Positions 1-13,635 of a stretch of DNA of 64,000 nt are shown piece by piece (the stretch's first letter is position 1; every line of letters starts with the position of its first letter). Made by a program: the position numbers and the translations under genes. The notes under the pieces are model-generated. The model was given only the letters and a program-made list of their open reading frames with translations, was not told the DNA's origin and searched no databases. The stretch comes from Trileptium ribeirensis (Eukaryota > Nematoda > Enoplea > Enoplida > Thoracostomopsidae), in assembly GCA_030248225.1 (NCBI GenBank), contig JASANE010010140.1, forward strand, positions 62,001 to 126,000. The letters run 5' to 3'.

Positions 1-2008
1 TAAATTTTATACTTTATTTGGGTGTGACAATTTCACGAGTGAGTTCGGTAGATGATTTATAGATGATTTTGTGGATCATTTTCGCCATAATTCCGTTACT
101 CTTGCATACAAACATTGATGGCGAAAGGCACGTGTCAGGGATTGGGATATTCTCATCCGCAGGCTGTGGCACTTGGGATTGGCCAGTCCACTCGGACACA
201 CTTATCGCGCTGCCTAATCGAATAACGCGGGACCCGATTGATTACCTTAGAAACTTACATTTCAACTTTATGTATAATAGCGGGTAAAGAGCGAAGTTGT
301 TAATACAATGCGTTAATGGTAACACAATAGAGTAGCTGCACCATCAGGGGAATTACATGGGGCTCGGCATAAGTTGGGGTCTACTCCTATTGATGGGCAC
401 AGAGCGAGAGTGGGCCCAACTAGACGGGACATCAGAAATCTTTATCCCAGCGCTCCCAATACTAGCGTCGTTCATGCGGCTATGGGTTCCAGAACAAAGA
501 CTGATGTGTTTCGAAGCTCGCTCGGCGCAGCGCGCGGCGCTACCACGGTGCACGGAAGAATGATGTGCACGCGAGTCACCACAAAGTCTGCGTGGATAAA
601 TTCCTACGACTATGGAGTTGTATTTAAATAATAATTCATCAACTACGACGCGGGTAGGGGTATAGTTAGGGATTGGGATGGTGCAGCTCGGTGCGTGAGT
701 ACGGGCACAAATCAATGTAAGGTCACAAACATCAGAGTATGATACCGAACAATGCATGATCATAAGCACGAAGATATGATAAGAGACAGTGTATAGTTAT
801 AATGATCGCATCGGGTGCACTGCAATTATGCGTAGGCTAACAAATCCTGAATTGAAATGTGCGGCATACTCAGGACCGTCAGATATGCAGAAACTCCGTC
901 CGGTATACGTCCTAGCCTGTAAAATTTCCTAACGTCCTTATTGAGCTTTCCACATTGTTTCCCCATTAGAGCAGGTTTTGTACCCTATGTGAACTACGAC
1001 GGTTCCAACGGCTAACCATATGCTAGGTGACGTATTATCCTTAGTTTACTGAGACACAATACCCTAGCAGCATTACCTTCGGTTAAATGTATCCTATCTC
1101 CCAGATAGAAATTTTGGCTGCCGCCCCCCTCTCTACAGAAATCAGCAAATGGTTGTTGTGCGGCGATGAGATTAATTTCGGTGGTGAAACGCACCCTGAC
1201 CTATATTATGCGAGCGGGGGCGCGGTTTGGAATACTAGGAGGGGTCGCCCCTACCTACAGTGTCAACGGCCTAACCGAGTGGGGCAGGTTGGTGCCATTC
1301 TTGGCGATCTCCTAAGCGACTGGCGATATCCTATCTCTTATTTTGACGGGTGATACCGGCTGTCCACCGTAAGGGCTTGGTTTGCACTCTGGGGTACGTT
1401 TAGCATTCAGGTAGGGGGCACGGGACGCTCTAGGAGTCGGCCCATATTTCGACAGATGTCGTAGTTTCATAGGCATAGCCTGCTCAGCCTGCCGGTTCGT
1501 TAGACCAATGGGGCACGGGGCATTTTGGCCTGGAACGCGTCTGCGTCCATTCTGGTTGGCGTTTCTTTGTTGGTTTCTTTCTCTCTCCTTTGACCCTTCT
1601 TTTGTCTTTTCCCTACAACTTATCCTATTGCCTTAGTGTATTGTGTACGCTGCAGTTGTACAGCGTCTCGACTGCACTATCGAAATTGTACAGTCGAGTT
1701 ATCATCGACATTTTAGTCGATTCTCTTTAAATGTGTACAGTCGAGTGGCTAGTACGGAGGATTCTGCAGCAGGCTTAAACTCCCCGTGCAGGATCAAGTC
1801 TGAAAACTGGAAAATGGAATAGAGAAAGAGAAACAAGGAGAGAAGTGACTCGGGGCATACACATAGCCTGAAGGGCAACCAGATATAAAACAAAAACACG
1901 GATAATCTCGGCGATCAACTCGTTCCAAATGATAAACGGGGCTTTGCACTTGCTCGATTTGAGGCCAAACCGGTTCAAGCAAAAGGGGGGAGTTTTCTTT
2001 ATTGGACT
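1..2008. other. No gene recognised
   Basis: The short overlapping open frames on both strands show no family features. The only pattern is TGTACAGTCGAG-like words repeated at about 1655-1747. Confidence 0.5.
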
Positions 2009-2368
2009 TATGGTATTGTGCATTTCTTTTGTAAACGGGAGCACCGGAACGTGATTTTAATGAGTGAACAGCTCCCGGGGATGGCGTCTGACCATGCCGT
2101 CAGTTCATTTTAGTACAAAAGAATTTCTCAGGCCCTAGACCCGAACCTAGACCACATCGTATTACTGTGAACTTTGGTAATTTGGTAACTATGGTATTGT
2201 GCATTTATTTTGAAAACGGGAGCACCGGAACGTGACTTTAATGAGTGAACAGCACCCGGGGATTGCGTCTGACCATGCGGTCAGTTCATTTTAGTACAAA
2301 ACAATTTCTCATGCCCTAGACACGAACCTAGACCAAGTATATGTATTACTGTGAACTTTGGTAATTTT
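2009..2368 (+). repeat. 181-bp tandem duplication
   Basis: The segment starting TATGGTATTGTGCATTT at 2009 recurs at 2190 with few changes, through GGAGCACCGGAACGTGA and CCTAGAC to GTGAACTTTGGTAATTT. The two units are near-identical, so the event is fairly recent. No coding capacity. Confidence 0.92.
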
Positions 2369-2369
2369 A

Positions 2370-4187
2370 ATAGTTTAATCGAAGTAATTCCGAGGGAAAG
2401 TAGTGTACCGCCGTACCTTTAATGAGATACTAGCGAGCAGGGTAATAAGGGGCTGTCGGGATCTCGTGCGGCCGGGGGCATTGTCCTTTTTTTGGCTGGA
2501 TGTCGGGTAGCGTCGGGAGCGGGGGTGGTCGCCTAGAATTAATTCGGTCGGTCATTCGGGGGAATTCCTGTGTCCACTTCGAATGTCTACCAAGTTTACT
2601 GACATCAGGGTAATGCTCTTTAGGCTTTCAATGATAGTTGAACAAAACATCACCACAAAACAAGAGCAAGATAATCAAACCATGACAGTGAGCAGAAATC
2701 GCTCCTCGCGCAGAGCAAACACCTTACGCTCAAGCTGAGATACCTAAAATTTGTTCAGTCTTTTGTATTCCCAAAATTTTCTTAACTCGTTCAGATAAAC
2801 GAAATTTCAGGGCTTCCTAAAGCCCAACGGAGGCTAGTCCTCCGTTCATAACCGCTACGTCTGTTCAAGCTCAAACACGGCATGAGCGTCGAACGGTCAA
2901 TTAAACTGTAAATTTTATAAACCATAACTGTAAACAACCAAGCAAGTTCATACTATTTCGTTGGCAAATTTTACCGTGGTCGACTCAGGAAAATTCGATA
3001 ACCCTAACTCAAGAGCGGTAAGTCATGTAAAACATGGACGAGAGGCGTCCATTTTAAGTTGTCTTACCTAAGACCACAGGGAATCAGAAGGACTTCGTCT
3101 TCTTCTCCTATGATCTTTTACGATCCCGTGCAACTGCCCGCAGCGTCCAAAACAGGACTGGACCTAAGGAGGTTTGTCACAGACTTAGTAATACTATAGT
3201 GAGTCGGGGACAAATCGGGTCGTCTAACGTTAAGTCAGTCTACGGGGAAGGGGCTCCTATGAATGGTCTGTTACCGTTACATCTGGGGAAAATAAACCCC
3301 CATACTTCAGGTTGCTCTCCTCGTTCTCACTTACGAACTTCGATCCGGGCAGCACGTGCTAGCCCCCTTCGAGAGACAGTGAGTGTCTGTGCGGGTCCTC
3401 CGATGGTCGAATCCATTCCACACGCAAAAACAAAGAAGCACGAGAAAACGCTAAAGTCAAGATAAAACATGCGTCGGAGGCGGTCAGTAAAGTCGACCGA
3501 ACTCCGCGCTGCCGAAGTCGAACTGATTCCAAGAGTCGCGCGTCGGTCATCGCCTCAGATTTTTCGCCTACATTTAGGATAGTGATTTTGTCGACATCCA
3601 ATCGCTTGCGATTTCTTGAAGCCCACTTTTTCGAGTTCAGGCGTCCAATTAGAAAATTCCGCAAATTTTATTTTTGACAGGTACCGTAAACCCTTGGTCC
3701 CCTTTAGAGAGAGTAGGCTTCAATCGAAATCGCCGACATCAAGTTTCAACCCTCCGAATACTCGGAGGTCAAACATCTGCAAATTTGACAAGAATTTTCT
3801 TGAAATTTCGAACCCTGTCCCATCTGTATTTTCAAATTTATGTCAATCAGCTTAAAATTTCTTAGCCAAAACCCATCACTCAAATTTTTAAACCTCTTAC
3901 CCAACTTAAATCGTCCGTTATTCCCTAACGAAAGTGATTGAATCAGCCGTTAAATTTGAAGTTTGAAAATCAACTTCTACACAAAGGGATGGTTGGAATA
4001 AGCTCAGAATTCGTCCTTGTTTCAGGTTAATCCGGTCTTCATGTCCTCATTCATCAAACTTCGTTGGCTAACTTGTCGATTTGTAGCTTAATTCCTATTG
4101 TTCGACGAGTTAGCGGTCCCATCCATCACCCTCGTAACAACCCGCGAGCCTCTCAGAGTTCAATTCGAGAGTCAATTTCCCTATCAA
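2370..4187. other. No gene recognised
   Basis: Only short frames without family motifs. A small perfect hairpin (AACGGAGG/CCTCCGTT) lies at 2828-2848, and a second (CCTCCGA/TCGGAGG) near 3750. Confidence 0.45.
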
Positions 4188-4322
4188 GCCAACGGTCGGC
4201 AGTCCGTTGGCCAACGGTCGGCAGTCCAGTCGCCGGCGGTCGGCAGGGCAGTCGGCCAACGGGCGGCAGTGCAGTCGGCCAACGGTTTGCAGCGCAGTGA
4301 TCCAACAGTAGGCAGTGGTAAA
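4188..4322. repeat. 23-bp GC-rich minisatellite, about 6 units
   Basis: The unit is GCCAACGGTCGGCAGTCCAG plus two or three bases, repeated about six times with substitutions (GCCGGCGG, GGGCGGCAG, GTTTGCAG). It is much more GC-rich than its surroundings. Open frames crossing it on both strands are repeat translations. Confidence 0.85.
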
Positions 4323-4374
4323 TCTATCATTGCAGTACAATTATACTTATGGCCCAAGTAACCCTAATGAGCGG

Positions 4375-4535
4375 AAAAAATGTAGGCCATGCCTCAATAT
4401 ATTAAGCCTTTAGTCTTGCCAAAGATGAGGTCCCTATATCAGACATACAGTAAGCCTAAGTCGGTAGACTGCCGCCCTCGAACCGCCCGCTCTAAGCTGT
4501 TCTTTTTCTAACGATATAACGTATTGACCCTCCTG
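4375..4535 (+). repeat. Dispersed repeat E, copy 1 (partial)
   Basis: Contains AGGTCCCTATAT, CTAAGTCGGTAGACTGCCGCC, the CCGCTCTAAG...TGTTCTTTTT block and AACGATATAACGT. These match in order 13690-13850 and the reverse strand of 39345-39470. Its left end is degraded relative to the 13.6-kb copy. Confidence 0.75.
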
Positions 4536-4985
4536 GATATATGTGCCATACTTATTATCACTATAATTATCATCACGCCTGTGGCGTCAGAACTAGAGCA
4601 GCCCCCAGACAATACTGTTCGTTCTATACTTATAATCTTGGACTCTTAGATGACACGAGAGTTCAGTTTATCATTTGATACGAGGTCAGGATGCAAAAGT
4701 GAAAAAATTTTTCATCCATATCTTGTAGAAATTAAAAATTTTTCAAAGGCCGATGAATTCAATTCGCCAGCTCTAAGCCTACCTTTAACAGCCAGTGTCC
4801 AGTATGCTGCACACTATCGTATTTTACAGCTTCAACTATTTTTGACATTTATTTGATGTTCATTACTTTCACTGAGCTCAATATCATTTGTTTTATGTGA
4901 AACATATTTTTTCTGTGTTGTGTTTGACATTGCGGTAGCGAAAGGGTTAAAATATACTGGTCGAAATTGTTTTAACATAAACATA
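4536..4985. other. AT-rich spacer, no gene
   Basis: No motif-bearing frame. A poly-A/T-rich segment at 4700-4750 precedes the block that follows. Confidence 0.4.
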
Positions 4986-4989
4986 CAAA

Positions 4990-7210
4990 ATGCATCAACG
5001 AAACATTCATTTTACCACCGTTGCTGGACACGAATTGGACCAACTGCCAGTCGTTTCCCTCATCGATAATCATCACCAAGCACAAAATTCGCTGGATATT
5101 TTACGCATGTCTCGTGCCAACACCATAATTGCTGTCAACACTGCCACTATCAGCCTCAGCGATAGTGATCGTGCTAGATTGCGCGACATCTACAACAATG
5201 CAGCAATTTTTGACCACGAAAAATTAAAGCGGAGCTACATTGACCCTTCCTTGCCACCGAAAGTGGAAGAATGGCTGCATTTAGACTATCTACTGGGTAC
5301 CACACCATATCATGGTGCCCGAACGCGTTTCATCATTCTTATCAACAAAGAAATTCACGACACTAATCGACTTATCACAAAGCCTTCCATACATGATCTA
5401 CGACTGCTTGGATCGCAAGTCAACACCGAAACTTTTGTGGAACGCCAAAAGTATTCAACAATCTCGGAACGCTGCTCTGCACCATTTCTATAAGCCATTT
5501 CCAAAACTTGTTTCTCAGAAACGTCGTCTTGGCATCATTCGTAACTTGGCTATAGCGCTACAGCGTTACCATTAAATCGTGCCAGAACCACAGCCATATG
5601 GAAGAGCATTGCTTCATCCAACCGGATACCGTTATGACGCCTATGCATTTGTAGTGGGACCCTTCCGGTATCTCGTGTCTTATCCAATATAAATTATTAA
5701 CACCTGAACACCAACATATTGTCAAAATAACGGAACGCGAGCGAATAAAACCCACACAGATATTGCTTAGAATTACAAACTTTGAACCATGGAGTCACCG
5801 GATCTTTTCCTTGGTATGCGTTTGTCAATTTTACCTTGTCTGTTGGGCTTAATTTTGCATGCTCTTTACTTCTATGTATTTGTTTATGTTATCAAGATTG
5901 TGATGGTCGTGTTGACACATGGGGAAACAGGTTGGAAGACTACTCCATTTGAATATAACACAATGAAGAGGCGAAATCAATTAGTTACATTAGTTTTAGG
6001 GAATCGTGGCACTCGGTCAGAATTTGTTTGACGTTCGGTGATATGAATCTGGGTATATAAGTGCAAAATTATGACCTCGTGAGGTTCTCTCGATTATTCA
6101 CCAAGAGCTGAACCGCAAAATGCTTCAAAGTTCAAATATACAGTGGACGACAACAACCTGGTTGATATACATCCCAATAGCCAAGCCAAAGCAAGACAAT
6201 GGAACACAACAAACTGCTTAAAATAACTTTACCGGGATTGCAGGGCCGTCATTTTGACTATCCGTATCCGGTCACCAACCGCCGAATTGAACATACTACC
6301 GGAATACTTTTCGCTGCGGGATTTCATGATGAAATTGGTCGATGGTCTGTCGAGTTATCTTCATCACGGTTCCCATCAGTTGCTCAATCAGCTGCTACTC
6401 TAAGATACGCTAAGTCGGACTTCTGGTGTCACTTGGCCGTTCTCAGATACACGATAGGTAATCTAACCGTTATTCTAATTTCGAGATATATCATATATAT
6501 TTTTACATGAACCTCGTCATATCATTCTTCCGTCGCCTGTTCTTTTGCGAAAACCAGTTAAAACCGTAATGTTGCTGAAAATCGGCGATGGTGGCTAAAA
6601 TCGGCACTCTTGAAGCAGGGGAGGATCATTGAATCGTTGTACAGTAAAATTTTTGGTTTATTTGGATTTAGCTCGGCAAGCTCAGTTCAGTGGTACTCGT
6701 TACGACCATTTTTTAAATTTTATTTCGATTTTTGTGATTCTGCATCAAGGTACGTTAAAAAATCGAAAAAATCCTTCCGAATTTCGACCTATAATACATC
6801 ATTTAACGCAGCTCAACAAGGCAACTAGTATAAATTTTCACTCAATTAAACCTCACCGTGATGCATTATTTAAAAAACTAAAATGCACTTACATTTTATG
6901 TCTTAAACCCGATATATCTTCCGGATTTGATGAACCATGGCCCCAAATGAATGAGCAGCAAACCATAGTTCTTGCCGGAATCCGGAAAAGCAAAAACATT
7001 TGTGGGCGTCGCAGCATTCCCACAACCCACGATTATATTTTGTCGAAAAAACATTGACTCATCTATTTCAACGCACCCCCTGGGACTCTCAGCATAAGAT
7101 CCTGCTAATTGTCCTGTTCATAAACCACATAAATACCCCGGCAATAATAGTTTCAGACACATACCGCGTTCTCGGAAATGTCCACTTCGACAATGAAACC
7201 GATCCTTAAA
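4990..7210 (+). pseudogene. Decayed, unidentified coding-like block
   Basis: A 167-codon frame starts at 4990 and has ordinary protein composition (charged, without low complexity), including DRARLRDIYNNAAIFDHEKL and PYHGARTRF. Plausible coding character then moves between + frames: about 5400-5575, 5580-5690, 5700-5810, 6140-6420, 6640-7000 and 7020-7210, each with protein-like runs (for example YRYDAYAFVVGPFRY and LVDIHPNSQAKARQW) broken by stops and shifts. This is what an old frameshifted gene or mobile-element ORF looks like. I recognise no family. It could be a pseudogene, a decayed transposon gene or an endogenous viral remnant; chance is possible for the weaker pieces. Confidence 0.35.
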
Positions 7211-7214
7211 TTTT

Positions 7215-9480
7215 TGATGAATCCGACCATAATCAGAATTTTATCGAGAGGCAGTTTAAGATTAATAAGAAACAGTTAATGCGAATTGAATATTTCTTCT
7301 GAGCCTTAGCCTGAGAATACGTCTGAGACTAAGCCTAAGCGTGAGACTAAGCCTAGGCGGTTTTTCCAATAAACATTACGCTCCAATGCATCAAACATAT
7401 CTAACCAAATTTCAAAATATCAAATTTTCGCTTGCATTCCCATTGTCTCACTCCATATCTTGTTATCAGGGCAACCTATTGAAACAAAAACTAAAATTCA
7501 TATTTTTAAAAAATTTTCAACTCCTGAATTTAGGGACCCCTCCTCTACCCCCTTAAGATGATAGAGCCGTGAGACATTCTGCAAAGGAAAGAATGAAAAA
7601 ACTGATTGATGGGGGAAAGGGGGGTATACAATATTAAGCGAAGCGTTTGGGAAAAAATTTACCAAAAAAGCCTCTATGCCGAAAAAACCTAATAGAAAAG
7701 AATAATTTAGCATCACCAGGATTCTAGCCCTGAAAAGAGTGCGACCCTGGTCTCGAAGAGACCTCTTTTGTGGTTGACAGATGGTAGGTGGTCAAGGGGC
7801 TATGGGGACCATACATACCTGGAAAGATGGTGAGACATTTGCCTGATTCCCCCCACCCCCTTCGCTTCAGGAGAGCCTTAAATTCACTAAAATCCTTGAG
7901 CTTGTAACTTCTCACGATTTCTACCAGAGTATCTTACATAGGAGTTTTATATGTCACTAACGTTCTTTGCTAGGTTATAACTTGTAGCATCATTAAATCT
8001 TGTTAAACCTTCTGATTTATGTGAGGGACACGACAAAAGTATATTTGCACTTCGATAACCATAAAATCTATTGATCATGAGCGTTTCAACAGATCCTTTT
8101 TTTTCAGGAGTACATCGAACATGAATTCTAAACGCTGTCGTGAAACCCATGTATGAATGATTCTAATGAGCTCAGGTGGGTCTCGATGTCTCGATCTGAT
8201 TAGCTGTTAAGCCGCTATAGGAGATGCCTGTCCGCTTTGTGTCTGTTTTATGTTTATTCTTCAAACACACACTGATTCTTATTTTGCAAAACCTCAGTAT
8301 TTTTATACTGACTGCAAATACAGGCCTGCGACCCATCATTCAGCTAGCTTATTCTTGGCAAACACAACGATAAGCGACTGGTCTCTAATTAACCCTCCGT
8401 TGGCTCTTCATAACCCGCCAAAGTGCGCTCCAAAAGAGCATGTGCCTCTCACTGGGCATAAAATTCTAAACTTTTTATTTCTAACTCGAAGGTCAAACCA
8501 CCTATAGCTGTATTCAACTCGTCGAGATATATTGAAATATACACGGTGGGTACTTGTCCGAGCCCGTTAACACAGTACAACAGATAATAACACCGCTACT
8601 ATTACCAAAGCTCTATCTATTTTCATCACTTTAGCAGTTTTACATTACCCAATCCTAAGATGAGGGTGTCTCTCCTCATCTTAATCGCCTTCTCATGTCG
8701 AGTTCAACGATCACCTGGGGCATCGTTGTGTACTGCCGTTAGCGTTTGCAGAGCCCACTAAATTCCCCCACAGTAATATACATGGCACCGTGTGCGTGAG
8801 TCAAACACTAATTTGTATTTACCCCGCTTGGGTTTGCCAACGATAGAACCATACCTCGTCCTGGGACTGAATTTATCCGCAGCCTAATTAAATTCCCCCA
8901 GGACATCTTTGCCTTCAAACCCTTCCTGTGCCCCACGTTTTCTTTTTCTTTGTATCAACTCTAATCGACCATTCTGGTCGCTCTGTCATCTGCTTTGGTT
9001 TGCTTCCTCTTTCGCTTTGTTGTCGCGTTTTTCGCGAGAATTTTTTATCGCTGCGTATAGTTGCATCTTCGCTCTTTGCGACTTTTCGGCCTTTTTTATT
9101 TTGTGTACTTGTTCGTTTTCATTTCTATTTCTTATCTCGCTTTCTTTTACACCCTCTGTTCCTCTCCATCTTTAATTAAAATTATTGAATAATAATCAGT
9201 CAGTTATATAACTAATATACATATACATATATTCGTATATATATATTTATTTATAGCTTTTAAAGCTACGTTAAGTACTACTAATATTGCCTTTTTTAAG
9301 CCTAGAGCGAAATATTTTCCTTGTAACACAATCTGCTAAACTGAATGTACTAAATCTTTTTTCAGTTATCCGTCCCGGCTATCAAAACCTGAGACATAGC
9401 CACTCCGGGCTCATACAAATATACCAGCATAGTTTAGCTATTTATTTTATTTATGCAGGGCCGGTGTCGCGTATTATTTG
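7215..9480. other. No gene; low-complexity tracts
   Basis: At 7295-7360 CTAAGCCT-like words repeat (GAGACTAAGCCTAAGC, GAGACTAAGCCTAGGC). At 8930-9175 a pyrimidine-rich strand gives two long open frames rich in Phe, Ser and Leu, which I take as compositional artefacts. TATA-type simple repeats lie at 9215-9255. Confidence 0.45.
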
Positions 9481-9483
9481 TAC

Positions 9484-9612
9484 CCGTGGTGTTTTTCCCC
9501 TTACCGGCTGTGGCATTTCTTCCCCATGGTATTTTTTTCCTCCCCGATCGACCGTAAGATAGACGGCAGTGGTATTTTTCAAGTGCTATTTCTTCCCCGT
9601 GGTATTTTGCGA
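9484..9612. repeat. Degenerate short repeat, CCCCGTGGTATTTTT type
   Basis: Five variants of CCC-RTGGTATTTTT occur at uneven spacing. This looks like a degenerate minisatellite. Confidence 0.45.
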
Positions 9613-9619
9613 CCGAACG

Positions 9620-11463
9620 GATATCGTTTGTAAGCAAAGGAGTGTGAGCCTTGACGGGCCTCCCTCTGCCCCCCGGATGGGTAAGTAAAATTAACATTGT
9701 CGGGTCAAGTTAAGAAGATTAGGCAATCGAAGTCCTGCTTTAAGGCCGAAGAGTGGCCCCCAGCCGGGATCACACCAAGAAAATTTTGGGACTGGCTATG
9801 CTTGAGTATTTGGCATCGTACTCAAAAGTGGTTGCTTTCTCGTCTTGTACAATCTTGGTTATTTTTATACTCTGTTTCTATATTTTTGCTCTTTGGTATG
9901 ATAAGTTACATGTGATATATCAATGTATTTATGAATAATCTTTGTAATGCCTCATTGTAGTTAGTGATTTCAAATCTGATTTATAAAAACTGTGTTAGAC
10001 GCTTCTGGGTCTGACATATTCTAACCAAACTGAGTGTGACAGTATTACCGACAAGGGAGGAGTGTGGTTGCGCTGTCCCTGTCCCTAATTACAATGGGTT
10101 TATGCAGATACTTTAATAAATATATTTTACAGTGTATCATAAAAATCGGCGAATGTATCCTGATGGCGTCCGGATATAGCGGTTTTCAAATGCGCTCGTG
10201 GTCCATCTATGCCTGTAGTAGCTTGCTAAATGATACAGACGCCAACTAAAATAAGACACACCGGTGACGCTATATTTTGTTATTACAGTACCGGTCACCC
10301 CCTACCTTCTGGCAAAGGATGCATTTAGATCAAATCAGAACAAATATTCGATAAACGTATTTCAATCAAAATATGTAATCGGTTATATTTTACGGATGAC
10401 CCGAGTATGGCGACCCGGCTTATAAAAATATCATTAGATACCAATTTATATCAGGCAGATGAATGTTGAATCGCAGTGTTCAGTCTATGTTTTAATTGAC
10501 GTTTATAACGAATTTTGTAGACTGTGCGTTCGAATTTTTAGGAATATCCACATTTTCTAGGAGTATATCAATTTTTAAAATACATTCAAACTCCCAGGAC
10601 TTCAAATTTCCTACTATCGTCCAACTTTCGTGCGGCTATTCAAACTCAGTTTCTTAGGAGTACACGAATTGTGCAAGGATCACTCAAACCTTGGAGGAAC
10701 CTTTGAGTGTTGTGGAATTATCGGAATGTGTAGGCTTGTGCAAATTCAAAATTTCATAAGCCCATTTAATTGTGTAATCCGACAGCATTGCATTAGTTTA
10801 GAATTGGCAAGCCCGCACAATCGAAATTCCAATACTTTGTGCGGTCATACTTAACATAAATCTCAGGTGGCTTTCCAGATTGTTTATGGGCTAAAGCAGT
10901 GATCTGGCATTAAAAAATACATACTAACCGTCTTGGACTCGTAAGCTGCTTGAGTTTTTCAGTTTATTCAAATCGAATTATATAAATCATTGCTTTGATC
11001 TTAAATTCACTTAGGCTCTATCCATCGTAGTTTTGTGGACCAGCAAGTAGGCAGTTGGAATTACATAATTCTGGGAGTCTTTATACAAAAATAATGCTTC
11101 AATTTGGTCTAAAAGTCTGGTAGTCACAGCCAGGCCCTAAATACGGAGCCAAAACACAGCATTTAACTCGCTCAGCAGGCAGACCGGGTTAAAGAATCTT
11201 TCTATCGATGAATCTAAAATTTACTAGCGTTAAAATAATTAATAGAGCATGATGTTGATCTTGGGAACGACTGTCAATCGTAAAATATCGAGGAAACTTA
11301 CCTTTCGTATACGTCGGCTACGGGATTAGCGAAATTCAGAGAGTGAGAAAAGGGAGAGCCAGCTGCCCGTTACCTGATCCTCGAGAACTCTCTACGAACG
11401 TTTGACGTGGCACTATCGTTCCCGGTAAATGAACGCAGAATTGCCCCAACCGCATGCGGATGT
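9620..11463. other. No gene recognised
   Basis: Short unrelated frames only. No repeat within the window was noticed. Confidence 0.4.
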
Positions 11464-12091
11464 CGCAGAGATTGTTTGTATCGACCGTGGCACGACAGCC
11501 ATTTCTGACGTCATTCTTTAAACGCATACATTTAGGTTGAAATATCAAAATTATCATGTTTGGAGTAGGAATGAGAGGTATGGTTACGCCTGGTAGAACT
11601 CAAACAAAGGATCATCGAAATCACTAAGAACTTCAGCGGACCCGTGGATTATCTTGATCCCGCGGACCATAGCACAAACCCGGGCTGCATTAAAATTCGC
11701 TAAGTTACATTACTCTGACACCAACGACAGCTATCAGAGAAATATTGCTAGAGGCAATGACTCTGTCATTAACTGAGCACACGGATTCCGCAGCGATTGT
11801 TTGTATGGACCTTGGCACGACAGCCATTTCGGACGTCATTCTTTAAACGCAGACATTTAGGTTGAAATATCAAAATTATCATGTTTGGAGTAGGAACGAG
11901 AGGTATGGTTACGCCTGGTAGAACTGAAACAAAGGATCATCGAAATCACTAAGAACTTCAGGGGACCTGTGGATTATCTTGATCCCGCGGACCATAGCAT
12001 ACACCCAGCTGCATTAAAATTCACTAAGTTACATTACTCGGACACCAACGAGCGCTACCAGAGAAATATTACTAGAGGCAATGACTCTGTC
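11464..12091 (+). repeat. 325-bp tandem duplication
   Basis: The block at 11464-11768 (GCAGAGATTGTTTGTAT ... GAGGCAATGACTCTGTC) recurs at 11789-12091 with few substitutions. No protein motif is present. Confidence 0.93.
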
Positions 12092-13635
12092 TGCTACAGT
12101 TGTCCCATCTTAAAAAGACCGACCGATGATGACGTGATAAGAATCTAGCCTAGGCTAAGTGAGTTTGCTAAATTATCAAACTTACTTAGGCTACGGCGCA
12201 CTGTAAGGTAATGGAAAATTTAATAAGAGCAGAAACAGAAGCAGCGGTTCGAGCGGCAAAATTTTTAGGGCTGACACGAATGTGTATTTTCGGAGTCGAA
12301 GTTAACACTTCGGATTATTCATGCACTTAGAACGTAGCTAAAATATAAAAGTTACTAGGATAAAGTTTAACATTGCCCCATGGGCACGAATTTACAGACT
12401 TCCAAACACCTTAAAAAGGCGTAAGTGAACAGCTACGCTGAGTGTGTATTATTTGAGGGTTCACTCTAGCGAATACCCGAGGTCTATTATGACCTACGGC
12501 TCATTAAAAAATACTTCTGCGCGTCGAGCGATTAATAGATAAGCTGCGATATCGAGTGATTACCAAGAGTCGACGTTGTCACGATTAGAAATCGCCAGTT
12601 GCAGGAACGGTGCTATCGCGGGAGCGAGCATCCGATCCTTGCGCAAAGAAGCTCAACAACTTGGCTTTTGCCAAGTTATTGCTCCTGCCATAGCATGGTT
12701 CCGGCTATTGCAACCTCATATGGAGATTTAGTAGTTTCTGCCATGTGTTATACTTCGCCAATCCATAGAACCATAGGAATACAATAGGTCGTTATGCACA
12801 TCTGACATAAGGTGATATTTAAACGGGTGTGCTTGTGTATGGAGTACTGTATAATGGGGATCTTCCAACCCTTGCCCAGCGTACTATTTACATAGCCGTC
12901 CGCCGCGAGAATCACAGGGAGTTATAGTTCATACATCATAGGTCGAACACCACGTCAAGGAAAGATAGCACATATTCTTCGGACCAAATCAGTTTATATG
13001 TTTCTAGAGGATTTAGGTTTAGCCCGATATCTTACGGGGAATCCTATTTCAGACAACCGCGGCAGTAAGTGATCTAGGTCGTTGTACTATGTAAAATGTT
13101 TTACCATACCATACACGTTACACATTTACGCACTGCAATTGACTTTTTCTATGTATTTATCACTGTCCTTCTCAATTTGGCATGATTTTTGTGCGTTCTA
13201 GATTGGTGCACCTTTCTGTCCCAACTGGCGAGGCTCACATTATTTGCCTCCGAATTTTCCCAAAGGAACCGTAGGACGAACAAACTTCAAGGTTTGATCG
13301 GGTCGCTTTTCCGAGTACAATAGCTGAGTTTAATATCGCGAACTTAAGCTATCGGAAAAATTGATGATGCCGTGCTTACGATTAGTATCAACATGATTTG
13401 ATCTGAGTTAAATCTATCACGATCCTTCCATTGTTGTTTGGCATTTCATTGTATGGTTCTACCATAATGTGCTGATTTGTGATTCGAACACGATAATACA
13501 TGCTGAATACCATAACATATACGTATATATATTTTGAAATAAACGCAAAAGAAAATAATTTCACGAGGTGACCGTGTTCGTTTCTGGCAGCGTTTATATG
13601 TTCCATGTTCTATCCGTGCGGATTGGTCAGTGATC
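12092..13635. other. No gene recognised
   Basis: No coding or RNA gene signature seen. Confidence 0.4.

Noticed and set aside
353..769. 138-codon minus-strand open frame
   Set aside because: It overlaps two + frames of similar length, has no family motif, and its composition looks like translated non-coding DNA.
8909..9179. Two long hydrophobic frames that look like membrane proteins
   Set aside because: They come from a pyrimidine-rich strand read in two frames, so Phe, Ser and Leu dominate by composition alone.
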